DNA of 64,000 nucleotides from Juglans regia (taxonomy: Eukaryota > Streptophyta > Magnoliopsida > Fagales > Juglandaceae): contig NC_049909.1 of assembly GCF_001411555.2 (NCBI RefSeq), positions 15,930,686 through 15,994,685 on the forward strand, written 5' to 3'. Shown piece by piece: positions 46,554 to 57,870 of this stretch; within the stretch, counting starts at the first letter, position 1, and the number at the start of each line of letters is the position of its first letter. Both the position numbers and the translations under genes were made by a program. The notes beneath the pieces were generated by a model. That model was not told where the DNA came from. It searched no databases and was given only the letters and a program-made list of their open reading frames with translations.

Positions 46554-46762
46554 AGGCTCGGTTTGAATTGAGCGGGGCTCTTAACCTATCTAATCTCATT
46601 ATTATAACTTTTATAAATTTTCGCATAAAATATAATAAATAATTCAACATTTTCAAATTTTAAAACAATAATAATATTAACAAATAATATTCTAATAATA
46701 TTCTATTCAACTTTCATATCAACTCATCTCATCTCATCTCAACTCACTATGAAAACCTACCT
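46554..46762. mobile_element. MITE copy related to 8051-8412
   Basis: It begins AGGCTCGGTTTGAATTGAG, contains ATAAAATATAATAAATAATTCAAC and AATATTCTAATAATATTCTATTCAACTTT, and ends with repeated CATCTCATCT and ACCTC. The composition and motif order match the reverse complement of the element at 8051. The ends are degraded. Confidence 0.6.
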
Positions 46763-47817
46763 CAGTCGAACCTCAATCAATATTAATATAAATATATATA
46801 TATATATAACTCTCTCAATGGTGGCCGAGATGACTCCATAAATTTTATTTCTTTTCTTCTGTTTTCGTCTATTTTTCAATGAATTTTTCACGATGATCAT
46901 ACTTTTAAATAATTAGTTTAATTAAGTACATACTTTAGGATCGATGGCAAGTTATCAGAACGATTTCGCTGCATATATCTCTCTCAATATATATTAATTG
47001 TTTGTTATTCTTTATTAGTTAGATATGATCAGGGGTTATTTTGTTCGAAGTAATAATATTCATATAACTTTTTTATAATTATTTTATAATTTATTTTTAA
47101 TCAATCAATACAGTCATGTTACTTCATTAAAAATAAAACTCAATATCACTAAACAACGCATCCATCTATTGAAACTCAATATAATTATAAAAAAATTAAA
47201 ATAATAATATTTTTTAAGTTAATCAATATGGACCTTAAAACGTTTTAATAAGCGAGTTTAAACTTGATTAACCTAAGGAAATATTTTAAAATTAGGGGAG
47301 CAATTGATTGCATGCATGGTCATTCTGAGGCAGCCGGCCTGGAGGTGTCAAATTTGGATTAGAATATTTTACAACCATTTGAGTCAAATCATTGTAGTCT
47401 TTTAATCATTATATATAATTATATAATTATATAATTATAATTATATATAAGATTGACCGAGAGAAAAATGATTAGATCATTGGGATATTTACTGTGATCC
47501 CAACATGGCATCTAATATAGTGGACACTGCTCTCTGGTTTCTGCCTTGAAATTTTGAGTTGCTTACGTCTAATTTCTCTGTGAAGGTTGGGCACTCTATT
47601 GGCTCATATATGGCTAATGATGTGTATAGGAGGTCCTCATAAAAGGCGATAATAAATTAAATTTCGTTCATTTTCAATATCATCATGTTACTTCACGTTC
47701 TTAATTTAAAGAATATTTGTTGACATTTTTGCTGGGTTTATAGGTGACATATTGAATTGGACTATATCCATTTTTGGCAGTAAACTCACAATCGAGGTGA
47801 CAGTCTATTATTAAAAC

Positions 47818-47980
47818 TAGAAAATCGGACCGAACCGAACTGGAACCAGTAAAACTAGAGGTAATGGTTTAGGAGGGTAACAGGTGCGTAATCGGTTTTC
47901 GAAAATGTAAAATCCGTGCATACCGGTTTGGTCTTAAATTTTTTCCAAAATTGGACTGGACCAAACCGGTTACACCCTTA
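47818..47980. mobile_element. Small hAT-like remnant
   Basis: It starts TAGAAAATCGGACCGAACCG and ends CCGGTTACACCCTTA, similar in wording to the ends of the clear hAT element at 58789-59441. No target duplication is seen. Confidence 0.35.
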
Positions 47981-48424
47981 CATGGAACGCAGGCTTGGGC
48001 CGATAGGCCCAAGCATGATTTTTTGCTTTTGATGCATGGGAAGTATCAAATAGAAAGTTCATTAAACGTTTGCGTGAAAGGTCGTTCGAGTGAAGCTCAT
48101 GCAGAGAGTTCACTCAAGGCTCACTCGATAGGTCGCTCAAGCAAACATCAGAGAATTCATTTAAGGCACGCTCAACACTCCGCTTGAGCGAATAACCCCA
48201 GAAGGTAAAAATTAGAATTTTTGCCATATGACACTATAAATATGTACTTATGGTTCTAAATAGTGAATTTCGACCTAAAGTATATTTTGTGATTCCTCAG
48301 CATTGACGATGTGTTTAGTACCCGCCACGTTCCTCGCCTCTCGTGGTGGTATCTTGCAAAACAACAGCAGTGAGGGCTCAGGGGGTGGGGGGGAGGGTGT
48401 GTGTGACACCTCTGATGCCAAAGT

Positions 48425-48905
48425 TAGTGTTGTGGGCAAGAAAAAGGAATGAAGGAGTAGAAGAAGAAAAGAGAATCCCCTTACCTAAGCATGGAGATGG
48501 GTTTATATACCCAGCTGAGGTGGTCCTCTCCTTACTTGGCCAAGTCTTCTATAGGCCGTACTAAACACCACGTTCCTGGCAGGGCAACTACTTGTCTCCT
48601 TAGTGGCCACGTCGTCGTTTTACATGCTCGTGTGTTCTTCCCATCGTTTTCACTTTGCATCGAGTGTAGGAAGTGCACCCACTATCCAAACTCCTGGGCC
48701 AGGGCATGGCTCATGCCGTTGTTGTCACTTGTGGTTGTCCCCATACTATCAATGCAGCGTGATCTCCTGTAGGTAGTGAACGCGTGGTCGCTTTGACGGT
48801 CCTCACCTTCTTGACATGTACCTTGCAGGCTGGGCCTAAGTCTTCTCCTATTACGTATGTGGAGTTGGGCCGCATAACTTCTAGGAGGGCCCAGGGCCTT
48901 CACTC
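48425..48905 (-). mobile_element. Truncated LTR of a gypsy-type retrotransposon
   Basis: On the minus strand there is a TATA box (GGGTATATAAACCC, near 48508-48520) and, about 80 bases on, CACTAACTTTGGCATCAGAGGTG. The latter has the look of an LTR end with adjoining primer-site region in TAT-like gypsy elements. A near-identical phrase, TTAACTTTGGTATCGGAGG, ends the remnant at 60240. The 5' boundary is unknown and no coding sequence remains. Confidence 0.45.
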
Positions 48906-49217
48906 ACCCTGCCAAAGGGAATTTTCCTTCCACTCAGTATAATAAAATCTTCTGCAGCTCTGTAGATTTAGGCACATTGCCAAACCATGTTAATTTTATG
49001 GCATGCAATTGATTTGTTTGTATTTACTTTTTACTTTTCTGTCGTCATTTTCACAACAATCGATATCCTCCAAATCTTAGATTAAGCTGATTTCCCCCGA
49101 ATCACACTAATAACATAAGAAGAAGGATTGACAGTATTAAGCCCAAGATATGAATCTCCTCCTAAACAAAGTAACCTCTCATCTTCTATATCTACTTGAT
49201 GCCAAAATACTTTATAT

Positions 49218-49224
49218 GATATGT

Positions 49225-49255
<31 letters not shown>

Positions 49256-49260
49256 CACAC
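49218..49260. repeat. (TA)n with a short (CA)n tail
   Basis: Alternating TA over about 35 bases with two G interruptions, ending in ACACACAC. Confidence 0.9.
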
Positions 49261-49429
49261 GAATCTTGTTATATTTAATACAGTTATGCTCCTAAGCGAT
49301 CAAGCTGATATTAGAAGTATAACAACATTCCTTTCATCTGCTGTCACGTTAGAAATCACACGATAGTCTCAATCACATATAATAATATTATTTGCAGAAA
49401 AATTTATTTTCACCCACGACCAGAAAAGC

Positions 49430-49662
49430 TTGTTGCCCCTCCCTTTCATCTGCTTCCGTCTCTTTGCACCGCAACCCAAGAGCAAAGTGAGTTCCATTGC
49501 CACCATCTTAGTCTGATGCCGACCATCTGTTGCCTACCTTGGTATTTCCCACCATCTCACCCACACGGATTTTGCACCACCGTGGCCCACATATATTTCT
49601 TCCGCCACTAGTTCCTCTCTCACTCTCAGCCCCTTCGCATCCCTCTCGCATGGCTACCCCTT
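49430..49662 (+). repeat. Left terminal inverted repeat of the MULE
   Basis: Contains TGCTTCCGTCTCTTTGCACC and GCCACCATCTTAG and, after an extra segment, CGCATCCCTCTCGCATGG. All have close inverted counterparts at 55464-55600. Confidence 0.8.
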
Positions 49663-50544
49663 CATATTGATTTCTGTTGCCACTGGTCCGTTGCCCACCA
49701 TCTCAGTCGCCAACTAACGGTTGTTCATGGCTGACATTAGTGACTTTGGTGTTGCTCAGGTATTTTTTATCATTTCCAGTACTCAATCAGCATTCTAAAA
49801 TATTCTCTTTTCAGAAACTATGCCCACAAAAAATCTCATTGAATAGTAACCCTTTTGATAGAGTAATTTAAACAAATGACACAATTATAATGCATATACT
49901 ATTGCATAGAAGAAAATGAATGATTACTACTGTATGAAAAATGTTTGACAGAATGTTTGAGAATAAAATTTTTATTGCTACAACACAAACTTAATTACGA
50001 TTCAAATTACAACTACAAGTGGATGTTGAAACTTACAGAAGTATCAAATAGTATAGAAATATCAACTAATTGCTTATGTTAGTCAATAGGCTCCATGCAA
50101 AACCTTAAACTTGCTTTATAAAAAACATTTGTCAATGGTTTCCATTAATAATGCATGTTTAATTAGCTTCTGGAGAATGTTGAAAATTTGATCAATCTTT
50201 CCTGCTCAATTGACTAGGTTAAGGCCTTTGGCTTATAGCTAGATTATGTGGTAGTTAATCAATCTATCCTCGATCCACTTGCCCTAACATTTAAAATAGT
50301 CCTCCCATCTACAATCATCTTTTTTGATTTATTATTATCATAATGAGTTTGACTATTCCAGCCATAACTTTCTTTAATTAATGAGTGGCATATATATTTC
50401 TGGCTAATTGGACATAATACTTCTTTGAAAAATCAAGCTACAAATTAATTAAGCATTTTCAATCTTCAAACTCCCATTTTGAATAACTACTGAATTTATA
50501 ATGTTGTGGTTTTGTATGGAATGAACAAATTTCATGTTTTGATA

Positions 50545-52732
50545 GTGATGAACTTGAGGCCAAAGGTGTAGATATTCAATGTGATGTGAATGTGAAAGAT
50601 GGAATGAATGTGGATGGAGGAGTCAATGTGATTTCCTCTTCGAGTTGTGGTTCTTTAGAGCCATTCATTGGTATGGTATTTGACGATATGGAAGATGCCC
50701 AAGCATTTTATAAGACATATGCAAGACGAAAATATTTTTTAATTCTGACGAATCACACTCAGTTGTTGAAAGATGATAAAAAAAAACTTTGTGCAGTAGA
50801 CTATATTTGCACAAGGGAAGGATTTTGGCGGGTAAGTCGAAAAGAAAAGGAACGAATAAATTCTGAACCTGTCAAGACAAAAATTGGATGTAAAACAATG
50901 TTGAGAATAAAAAAAGATAGTGAAAAGTGGATAGTCAACAAGTTTGTATTTGGACATAACCATGTTCCACTTACACTGAGAAGTACTAGTTTGCTCCGTG
51001 GACATAAAGGAGTCACTAAAGTCCAAAAAGAACTTATTATAACTTTGAATGAGTCCGGTGTACCGACAATGAAGATTATGTCGATGTTGAGTAAATAATC
51101 AGGTGGTGATTTTAATGTTAAAAATTACTTGGAAAACAAAAGGAGAAAAATATTTGAAGAGGAGAGAAGCACAACGGTTATATTCCTACGACAATGCAAA
51201 GAACTTGAATTTGTGTACTTTATGCAAGTTTATAAGAATAGATGTATGAGAAGTTGTTTTTGCGTTGATGCTTGATCAAGAGCTGCATACCAATATTTTG
51301 AGGATGTTGTCAAATTTGATGCCACGTACCTGACCAATATTTATAAGATGTTATTTGTGTCATTTTCTGTTGTTAACCATCATCATCAGACCGTAAAATT
51401 TAGTTGTGTTTTGTCAGTTAATGAAACAGCTGAATCATATATATGATTATTGAAAATATGGCAAAAAGTAATACTTGAGTGTGCTCCTTCAACTATAATT
51501 ACTAATGATGACAAGGCGATGGTGAAGGTCATTGTAGATGTACTCTCAAATACAATTCATAGGTTGTACTTGTGGCACATCTTACAAAAGTTTTTCGAAC
51601 ACTTGTCTCATGAATGTAACAAATTTCTGGACTTTCAAAAATATTTTTTTCATTGCATCCATGAGACAATTACAACTGATGAGTTCGAGCATGAATGAGT
51701 TTCGATATTAGTGAAGTATGGGTTAAGAGAAAATACTTGTCTGCAAAATCTTTACAGCTGACGGGATAAATGGGATCCAACTTACTTGTGTTCAACATTC
51801 TGTGTCGATATGTTAACAACTCAAAGGAGTGAAATCATGAACAAAATTTTCAAGGATTATGTTCGTTCAAGCACCATAGTTAGTAACTTTGTACATCATT
51901 ATGAAAAAGTTATAGATGCATGTTATTTTTAAAAGAAAGAGAATGATGAGCGGACAAAATCTACGCGGACGATATTGAAGACATGTCATAAAATTGAAGA
52001 GGATGTGACAATGGTTTATATAAGAAAGTCTTTCATGATCTTCCAATATGAGATTTCCAATAGTCAATGGTACAAATCAACAAAATTGTCCAAAGAAGGT
52101 GAAAGCAAAACATATTGAGTGACATCTCATGGTAAAGAAACACATCTTTACCATGTGACATTGGAGACTAGTGAAAGACATGCAACATATACATGACATA
52201 TGTGGTAGTTTATAGGAATTATTTGTAGGCATATCCTATTTATTTTTTGCAAGAAATCGAAGTTAGATGGATTGCCACAACATTATATTCTAGAAAGATG
52301 AACTTTTAATGCTAAGAGTTGACCTATTCCTAACATACCATGTTCTAAAGGGCAAGTTCGGCAAGAACAAGATAATCTTACGATGATAAAAAGCAAGTTA
52401 ATGATGCAATTTTATGACATTGTCGAACTTGGGTCGCAATCAACAAAAAAATTCAATCACATCACCCTTGCATTTGACAAAGTTCACAAAGAGTTACTTG
52501 TAGTGGAAGATCATGTAGATACTGAGGAAACACATTTTGCAGATAGAGGGTAGTCAACCCATGACGATCAAATATTAAGAAGTCAAGTTGTATCAAACTT
52601 TTCACAAACAGTCCAAGATCCTCCACAGCTGCCAACAAAAGGACGACCAAAATCTTTGAGAGCGAAGAACCAAAAAAAAACATAAACACAAAGAAAAGAC
52701 GTTGTAACATTTGCAAGAATGAGAGACATTAA
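50545..52732 (+). pseudogene. FAR1/FRS-type Mutator-like transposase, locus 2, broken
   Basis: The exon seems to begin after an acceptor TTTTGATAG near 50544 (DELEAKGVDIQ). A FAR1 domain follows (PFIGMVFDDMEDAQAFYKTYAR ... GCKTMLRI ... GHNHVPL). The transposase core (SRAAYQYFEDVVKFDATYLTN, VVNHHHQ, then IITNDDKAM where IITDQ is usual) is cut by stops at 51098, 51273-51275 (CGA-type Arg position), 51444-51446 and 51696-51698 (both Trp positions). A SWIM remnant, GIICRHILFIF, sits near 52220, and a C-terminal GRPKSLRAK tail with CNICKNERH ends at about 52732. It is related to but clearly different from the copy at 26780-28861. Nothing here can make a full protein. Confidence 0.83.
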
Positions 52733-53590
52733 AAATAATTGCCTTTCAGTGAGGTATAATAGCTTTGGAATTATTTGTATTTTATTGGTTTTTAATCGAA
52801 TAAATTAATAAAATTTGTGTTTTGTTGTTTTTATGTAAGGATCTTGGGTCAACAACTAACAATATCTCACAATATTTGGATTCATAGTGCAAATTATCTT
52901 ATACTATGTATATGATTTATTTGTCTTTTGTTATGTTTAATTTAGCTTCTATTTATCTCAAAGTTAATTTAATTCGTCTTTATTTTAATGTAACAGAGAG
53001 TAATGTGAAAGATTGCGAGCTTTGAAGAGTAGATTGAAGCTTACTTTTATATCGTAGTCTTTCTTTTTGATTTGAGTGGAATGTAACTCATAACAAATAA
53101 ACTAAATACATTGTTGTAGTCTTTCTTTTTTATTTGAGTGGAATGTAACTCATGGCAAAGAAACTCAAGTAATTTTTAAGAATGAGTCGAATTTTCCTTA
53201 TTATGTGATTCAGAGGAATTAGTAGCAAGTATTGAAACCATAATTGGTATGTTAAATCTAATGATGTTGGTCTTTATTAGCACATGGTTGGTTGAATGCG
53301 TGTTGCATGGAGGGTTTGATGTTGTAGGGAGTAATCTGACACTACTTGTATGTTCTGCTTTCTTGTATGGTTAATGTTGCATGACTAGGCCAATTATCAA
53401 CTTGCTAATAGAATGATCTTCTGTGAAGAGGATACATGGCCCCAGAATATGCATTATATAGGAATTCCACATATAAACCAAATTAAAATAGCAAATATTC
53501 AAGACATTCAAAACATGTCCAAAGTTCACATTACATTAACCACATTATCAATACATTCAATGGAAAAAGTATTAAAAAAATTACAACAGG
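52733..53590. other. Spacer between the convergent MULE genes, locus 2
   Basis: AT-rich. TAGTCTTTCTTTTTNATTTGAGTGGAATG-like text occurs twice (about 53055-53095 and 53117-53152), a short direct repeat. No coding family is recognised. Confidence 0.5.
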
Positions 53591-54037
53591 TTACATGAGT
53601 CGTAGCACTTGCCGACATACATTGTAGTTTTTTGAAAACATAAAAATTATAGCACAAATTATGATAAAAAATAACCATGTCAAGATTAACACTTTCAATA
53701 TCCCCTTGTACTTCTTCTCCATTGCTTGCAATTTGGACTATTTGATGCCTAGACGTTCATGAAGTACACTCTCATTCCTTCGTTCAGCTAACTCCAATGT
53801 CATCTTACAGCAATTGTTTTGGTCACTTTGAAGATCAATTCATTCAAAAAATCCACATTGTTTATTGTTTTTATAGTTTGGACAATTGTAAAATATTCTA
53901 TAAAAACTATTAACTTTTCCATAAATCTGTAGCTTCACTTGATTGCCACAATAGCAAAATGGCCTCTCCATTGGAATTTTGTTTTCTCCTCTTGTAGTCC
54001 AAGAACTTGAACCGGAATAAGAACCCGAACTTCCCAT
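53591..54037 (-). pseudogene. GRF zinc-finger / coiled-coil / membrane-anchor protein of MULE locus 2
   Basis: ATG at 54037. Ser/Gly-rich start (MGSSGSYSGSSSW), then a GRF zinc finger (CYCGNQ ... FYRIFYNCPNY ... QCGFFE). A TGA at 53839-53837 sits where the family has Trp. The same frame continues as an amphipathic stretch (LELAERRNESVLHERL ... LQAMEKKYKG) with one more stop and a hydrophobic segment (LILTWLFFIIICAIIFMF) near the C-terminus, ending at 53591. Unlike the locus 1 copy it has no intron in the finger. It is convergent with the transposase gene and sits inside the same inverted repeats. Confidence 0.75.
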
Positions 54038-55463
54038 TTACTGTTGTAATATCGAAGAAAGTAAGCACTAACAAAACTGAGTCTTAGAGCTAGCAGTGCA
54101 TGCGGTAACTGAATAAGCCTGAGAGCTAGCAATTACTTAAGTAATATCTTCACTTTGAATTATAAGTATGAAAACTCAAAAGTGTAATAGAAGGCAATTT
54201 AGTCTTACTACACTGAAATTGTAAATTAGAATGAGAAAAACAGAGCATGCATAATCATTCATATGATGGCTAAATAGACCTATCCCTATCGAGTTATAAC
54301 ATGCATTCATGCAAAGAGTTATTTATGTACAATTTTTAGTTCTGATCTAGCTATGGAGCACTCCACTCCATTTACATCCACATTAGTATTTTCAATTGTA
54401 CAGTTTGATAGATTTAAGTTCATGCCAGATTTATTTCATTATGTACATATAACTCTACAGTTTGACATCAATTTTCATCTCGTTTGACCTTTTGCAACCT
54501 TTTGAGAATGAAATATAACTCAATTTAATTCCACACATTTCGATAGAGACATCACACCAAACATGGCCCCTACAGTGGTTTCTAGTAATGACAATAGTAC
54601 TATGGCTTGGACCTAATCACAGGAGGCTATGCATGTGGGAGCTAGGAGAATCACTTTCTCTCCCACCAAACTATACATTTAACACACTCAGTATCACAGA
54701 ACATAAACATAAAGTATCACATCTACAAGACATACTTTTGTGTGTTGGGACACCACTAGTTTCCAAGACACCAAAAATCATTGTCAGCTTACAATAATGG
54801 AATTTGCATCCCCAATTCATAGGTATATGTAATCTTAATCCTGCATGTTTAGACACTTGATAGTGATAAAAAAAAAAAATGGTACATGTCATGTCTTCAA
54901 CACCAATGAAAGCCCTAGCAACAACTATTTATGACATGTAGGTCATAAATCATAATGGAGTTCATCAATCAGTCGACACATCCAAATTGAACATATATCT
55001 GAGTACATATTGAAACATCAGTACAACCTAATAGTTATGGCACCCAGCTAATCATAAGACAAATTATTTATAGAACTTAGCTCATAGCTATTAATAGAGA
55101 AACAAGATGTCCTACTAATGAATAATTATCTTAACCACTAAACAAAATCAAATTTAAAAATAAAAAATATAGACTGGTTGTTCACAGATGAACTAGTCTA
55201 CCACATTGGGAAAGAGCATATCAGAGAGGCTTCGAGGGTTGCGTCTTCTTTGACGGTGGCTGGTACTAGTGCTTCGTCGTCAGCTTCGAGAGAGACGAAA
55301 GTGGGTCACCAGATCAAGGGTCTCAAGGTTAGTTCTAGTCTAGGGAAAGCGAAGGGGCAGCAGTCGTGCGAAGGGGACGAAGTAGTGTGAAGCGGCAGTC
55401 GTGCAAGAGGGATGCGAATGGGCAGTCGTGCGAGAGGGGACGAATGGGTTGAAGTCGTGCAAA
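54038..55463. other. 5' region of the GRF gene inside the MULE
   Basis: AT-rich and non-coding to about 55180. Then comes a G-rich block with repeated GTCGTGCGAGAGGG-like units (about 55370-55470) leading into the right inverted repeat. The antisense frames here are by-products of these units. Confidence 0.45.
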
Positions 55464-55600
55464 GGGGCAGCCTTGCGAGAGGGATGCGGCAGAGATGGTG
55501 GCGGAGGAACTGACTTTGCTTTTGGGTGGCGATGCAAAGAGACGGAAGCAAATAAAAGGGAGGAGCATCGAGCTTTTCATCTGTAAAGGGACAAACGAGT
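55464..55600 (-). repeat. Right terminal inverted repeat of the MULE
   Basis: Its complement contains GCATCCCTCTCGCAAGG, GCCACCATCTCTG and TGCTTCCGTCTCTTTGCATC, matching the left end. Beyond 55600 the match is patchy, with an insertion of about 70 bases relative to the left. Confidence 0.8.
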
Positions 55601-55665
55601 TTGAAGGGAGAAACAAGTGGGGGCTGAGATGCACATCATCTTCATAATAGTTGTGGTGAAAAGTC

Positions 55666-56282
55666 TACATATCACTTAACTATTGACAAGTTGTTAATTG
55701 GATAAAATTGAATGGATCGGTATAGAGTTTTTTCTATTTAATACTAAGCGTTATATTATTCATAAGTAATAATGAATATAATTAATTCAAAAAATGGTAA
55801 GAATTACAAACATAAACTTAAGACATTACAAGTGGTTACTGGGAGGTGACATGTTGGGTGACTGCATTAATGGAGTCAGTGATCACCATCTTCAACGGCA
55901 GCAATAATAATTGCTGAAAAGAAGTTGCGGCTTTGTGGTGGAAAGGCCTTTTCAGACAGCTAAGAGACCAACGAAATAGGGTCCACTCCAATTGATGATG
56001 GACCAACCCATCCTCCTTCCCCCAAACTTCATTTTTATTGGTAAAAATGTTCAATGATTTGAGATATGGTCCTCCTAAGGGTTGGCTGCAATTGGCCGCT
56101 AGTGTATTTGTACGTTACTGAGATTATGTTTGGATGTTAATTTTTTTTTTAAATTAATTATTGATAAGATTTATTATTTTTTAAAATTTTCATAAAAAAT
56201 TAATATATTACAATTTATTTTATATATTTAAACACTTCTTAATAATAGAATGCACAAAACATTAAAACAAAAATGATAAGAT
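55666..56282. other. Intergenic DNA, no gene recognised
   Basis: A moderately GC-rich block at 55840-56095 contains a 72-codon minus frame with no recognisable motif. The remainder is AT-rich. Confidence 0.45.
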
Positions 56283-56460
56283 TAAGTCTCGGTTTGGATT
56301 AGAAACTCATCTCACTCATTATTATAATTTTTTTAAATTTTTACATAAAATATAATAAATAATTTAACTTTTTTAAATTTTTAAATAAAAATTATATTAA
56401 AAATATATTTTATTTAATTTATTTAAAATTATCTCGATTCTTCTTAAAATTTAAAAATAA
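56283..56460. mobile_element. Truncated MITE copy
   Basis: Starts AAGTCTCGGTTTGGATTAG and contains ATAAAATATAATAAATAATTTAAC, as in the copies at 46554 and 8051. The other end is not recognisable. Confidence 0.55.
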
Positions 56461-57489
56461 AAAAATAAAATAAAAATGAAATTTACATGTAAAGATGCGA
56501 TGATTGGCAGCCTTTCCCACCGTCAAAGACCAACACCACACATAATATAAAACAATAAACCCAATATTTTAGTGTTAAAGTCGAGTTTCATGTTTCGTCA
56601 GACTCAATTCAATTCTACTTCGTACGCTGACTATTATTATTTTTTCATTGTTTTGTTTTGTATTTCCTTTCTTGTTGCTTATCTGTTTGTTTTTTATTTT
56701 TTAATTTGAATTTCATAATATGCAGTATCCTATCATTATAATTATTTATTTAATTAAAAATTATTAAGCAAATCTATAATCTTTATATTTATTGAATTAT
56801 AATGACGTCAATAAATAGTTATATATATATATATATGGAATGAGTAAGATTATATACCGTCATGAAGTATGTAAATATCGTGTAGTCACTTTAAAAAAAA
56901 TGAGGTCTACTATTAAAAAAATTAATTTTTTTTATGTAGATCTTGTATTTATTCACTTTTTTTAAAATGATTGTACGATACTTATACACTTATAACTGCA
57001 ACTATCATTTTTGAATGCTTGTGCTAATTGAAAATGTTCAATTGACAATAGGATAAGGTCCTTAAAATGCTCAATAAATTTGCAAACATTTATTTGCACT
57101 TTGCTTTTTATTCCTTGAAAAATTATATTCACTATCTTTTTATATCGTTCTTTCATTATTAATTTTTTATTTAATATCAAATTATTTGTACATGTTTATG
57201 GTGTGAAAATTTTGTACAAAAATTTAAGAAAAATTAGATCTATATTAAAAAAATACTATTTTATGATAAATCTTACTTTCTTTCAAAGAGAAGTTATAGA
57301 TACACAAAAAAATATCATAAAAGTAAAATGATAAATTGACATAACTTTATATAGTACGTTATATCTATTTTATAATAAAAACAAATTTTACAATATCGTA
57401 CACAATATTAAATCACATCAATTTATCAGTTTATTTTTATAAAAAAATTATAAATAAGTTAATAACACATTTTTTTGAAAATAGTGATG
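56461..57489. other. AT-rich intergenic DNA
   Basis: No gene or complete element. It contains a TA run at 56820-56836 and several stretches resembling AAAATGATTGTACGATACTTATACAC, a phrase that recurs in variants at about 46090, 58530 and 58630 and may mark a dispersed repeat. Confidence 0.4.
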
Positions 57490-57870
57490 CGAGACTCGAG
57501 TCTAGTTTAGTTTCACAAATCTTTTAAATCATTTTATTCTATCTCATCTGATCTAAACATCAAAACAGCATTCAAACACATATAATTTTCAATTTCAAAT
57601 TTTTGATTTTTTAATTTTTTCATCTAATCATTACATAATTATTACAAATATTCTAAACTTTCGAATAAAACATAAAAAATAATACAAATTTTTTAAATTC
57701 AAAATAAAAACTATATTTTAACCCTCTTTTAATTATATAATTTTTATATTCAATTTTTTCTCTTTTATTTCTCAAAATCTCATAAAAAATTATAGATATA
57801 AAAAATTTTATGCATCAATTACTATTTATTATTTTACATTTTACACTTTATGAAAAACATTTCAATACTT
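57490..57870. mobile_element. MITE copy, reverse orientation
   Basis: From CTCGAGTCTAG through CATCTAATCATTACATAATTA and TCAAAATCTCATAAAAAATT, the order matches the reverse complement of the MITE at 8051-8412, with many substitutions. Confidence 0.6.

Larger units (their letters stand above)
46763..49404. other. AT-rich intergenic DNA with transposon remnants
   Basis: Apart from the two remnants listed at 47818 and 48425, I see no gene. An ATATAATTATATAATT-type run lies at 47410-47450 and a TA repeat with CA tail at 49218-49260. The segment 48060-48190 has several CACTCGATAGGTCGCTC-like units, perhaps part of an unrecognised repeat. Confidence 0.4.
49405..55665 (+). mobile_element. Mutator-like element with long terminal inverted repeats and two convergent genes
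   Basis: The ends share an inverted match. The left stretch at 49430-49510 corresponds to the complement of about 55500-55600, and the left at 49633-49662 to the complement of 55464-55489; the left copy has about 120 extra bases. Inside are a FAR1-type transposase gene (plus) and a GRF zinc-finger gene (minus), tail to tail. Exact outer ends and the expected 9-base duplication could not be fixed, so the limits are approximate. Confidence 0.78.

Noticed and set aside
46554..46762. Considered as a microRNA precursor because of its inverted repeat
   Set aside because: Sequence order matches the MITE family, which explains the foldback without a miRNA.
47410..47450. AT palindromes as a possible cruciform or matrix-attachment site
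   Set aside because: Simple-sequence origin is enough. Nothing in the sequence shows a function.
48060..48190. Repeated TCGCTCRAG-like units considered as a CRISPR-type or satellite array
   Set aside because: Spacing is irregular, units are not conserved, and the genome is eukaryotic.
55306..55634. Antisense frames with repeated HDC and SPLARLP words
   Set aside because: They arise from G-rich tandem units in the MULE end, not from a protein gene.
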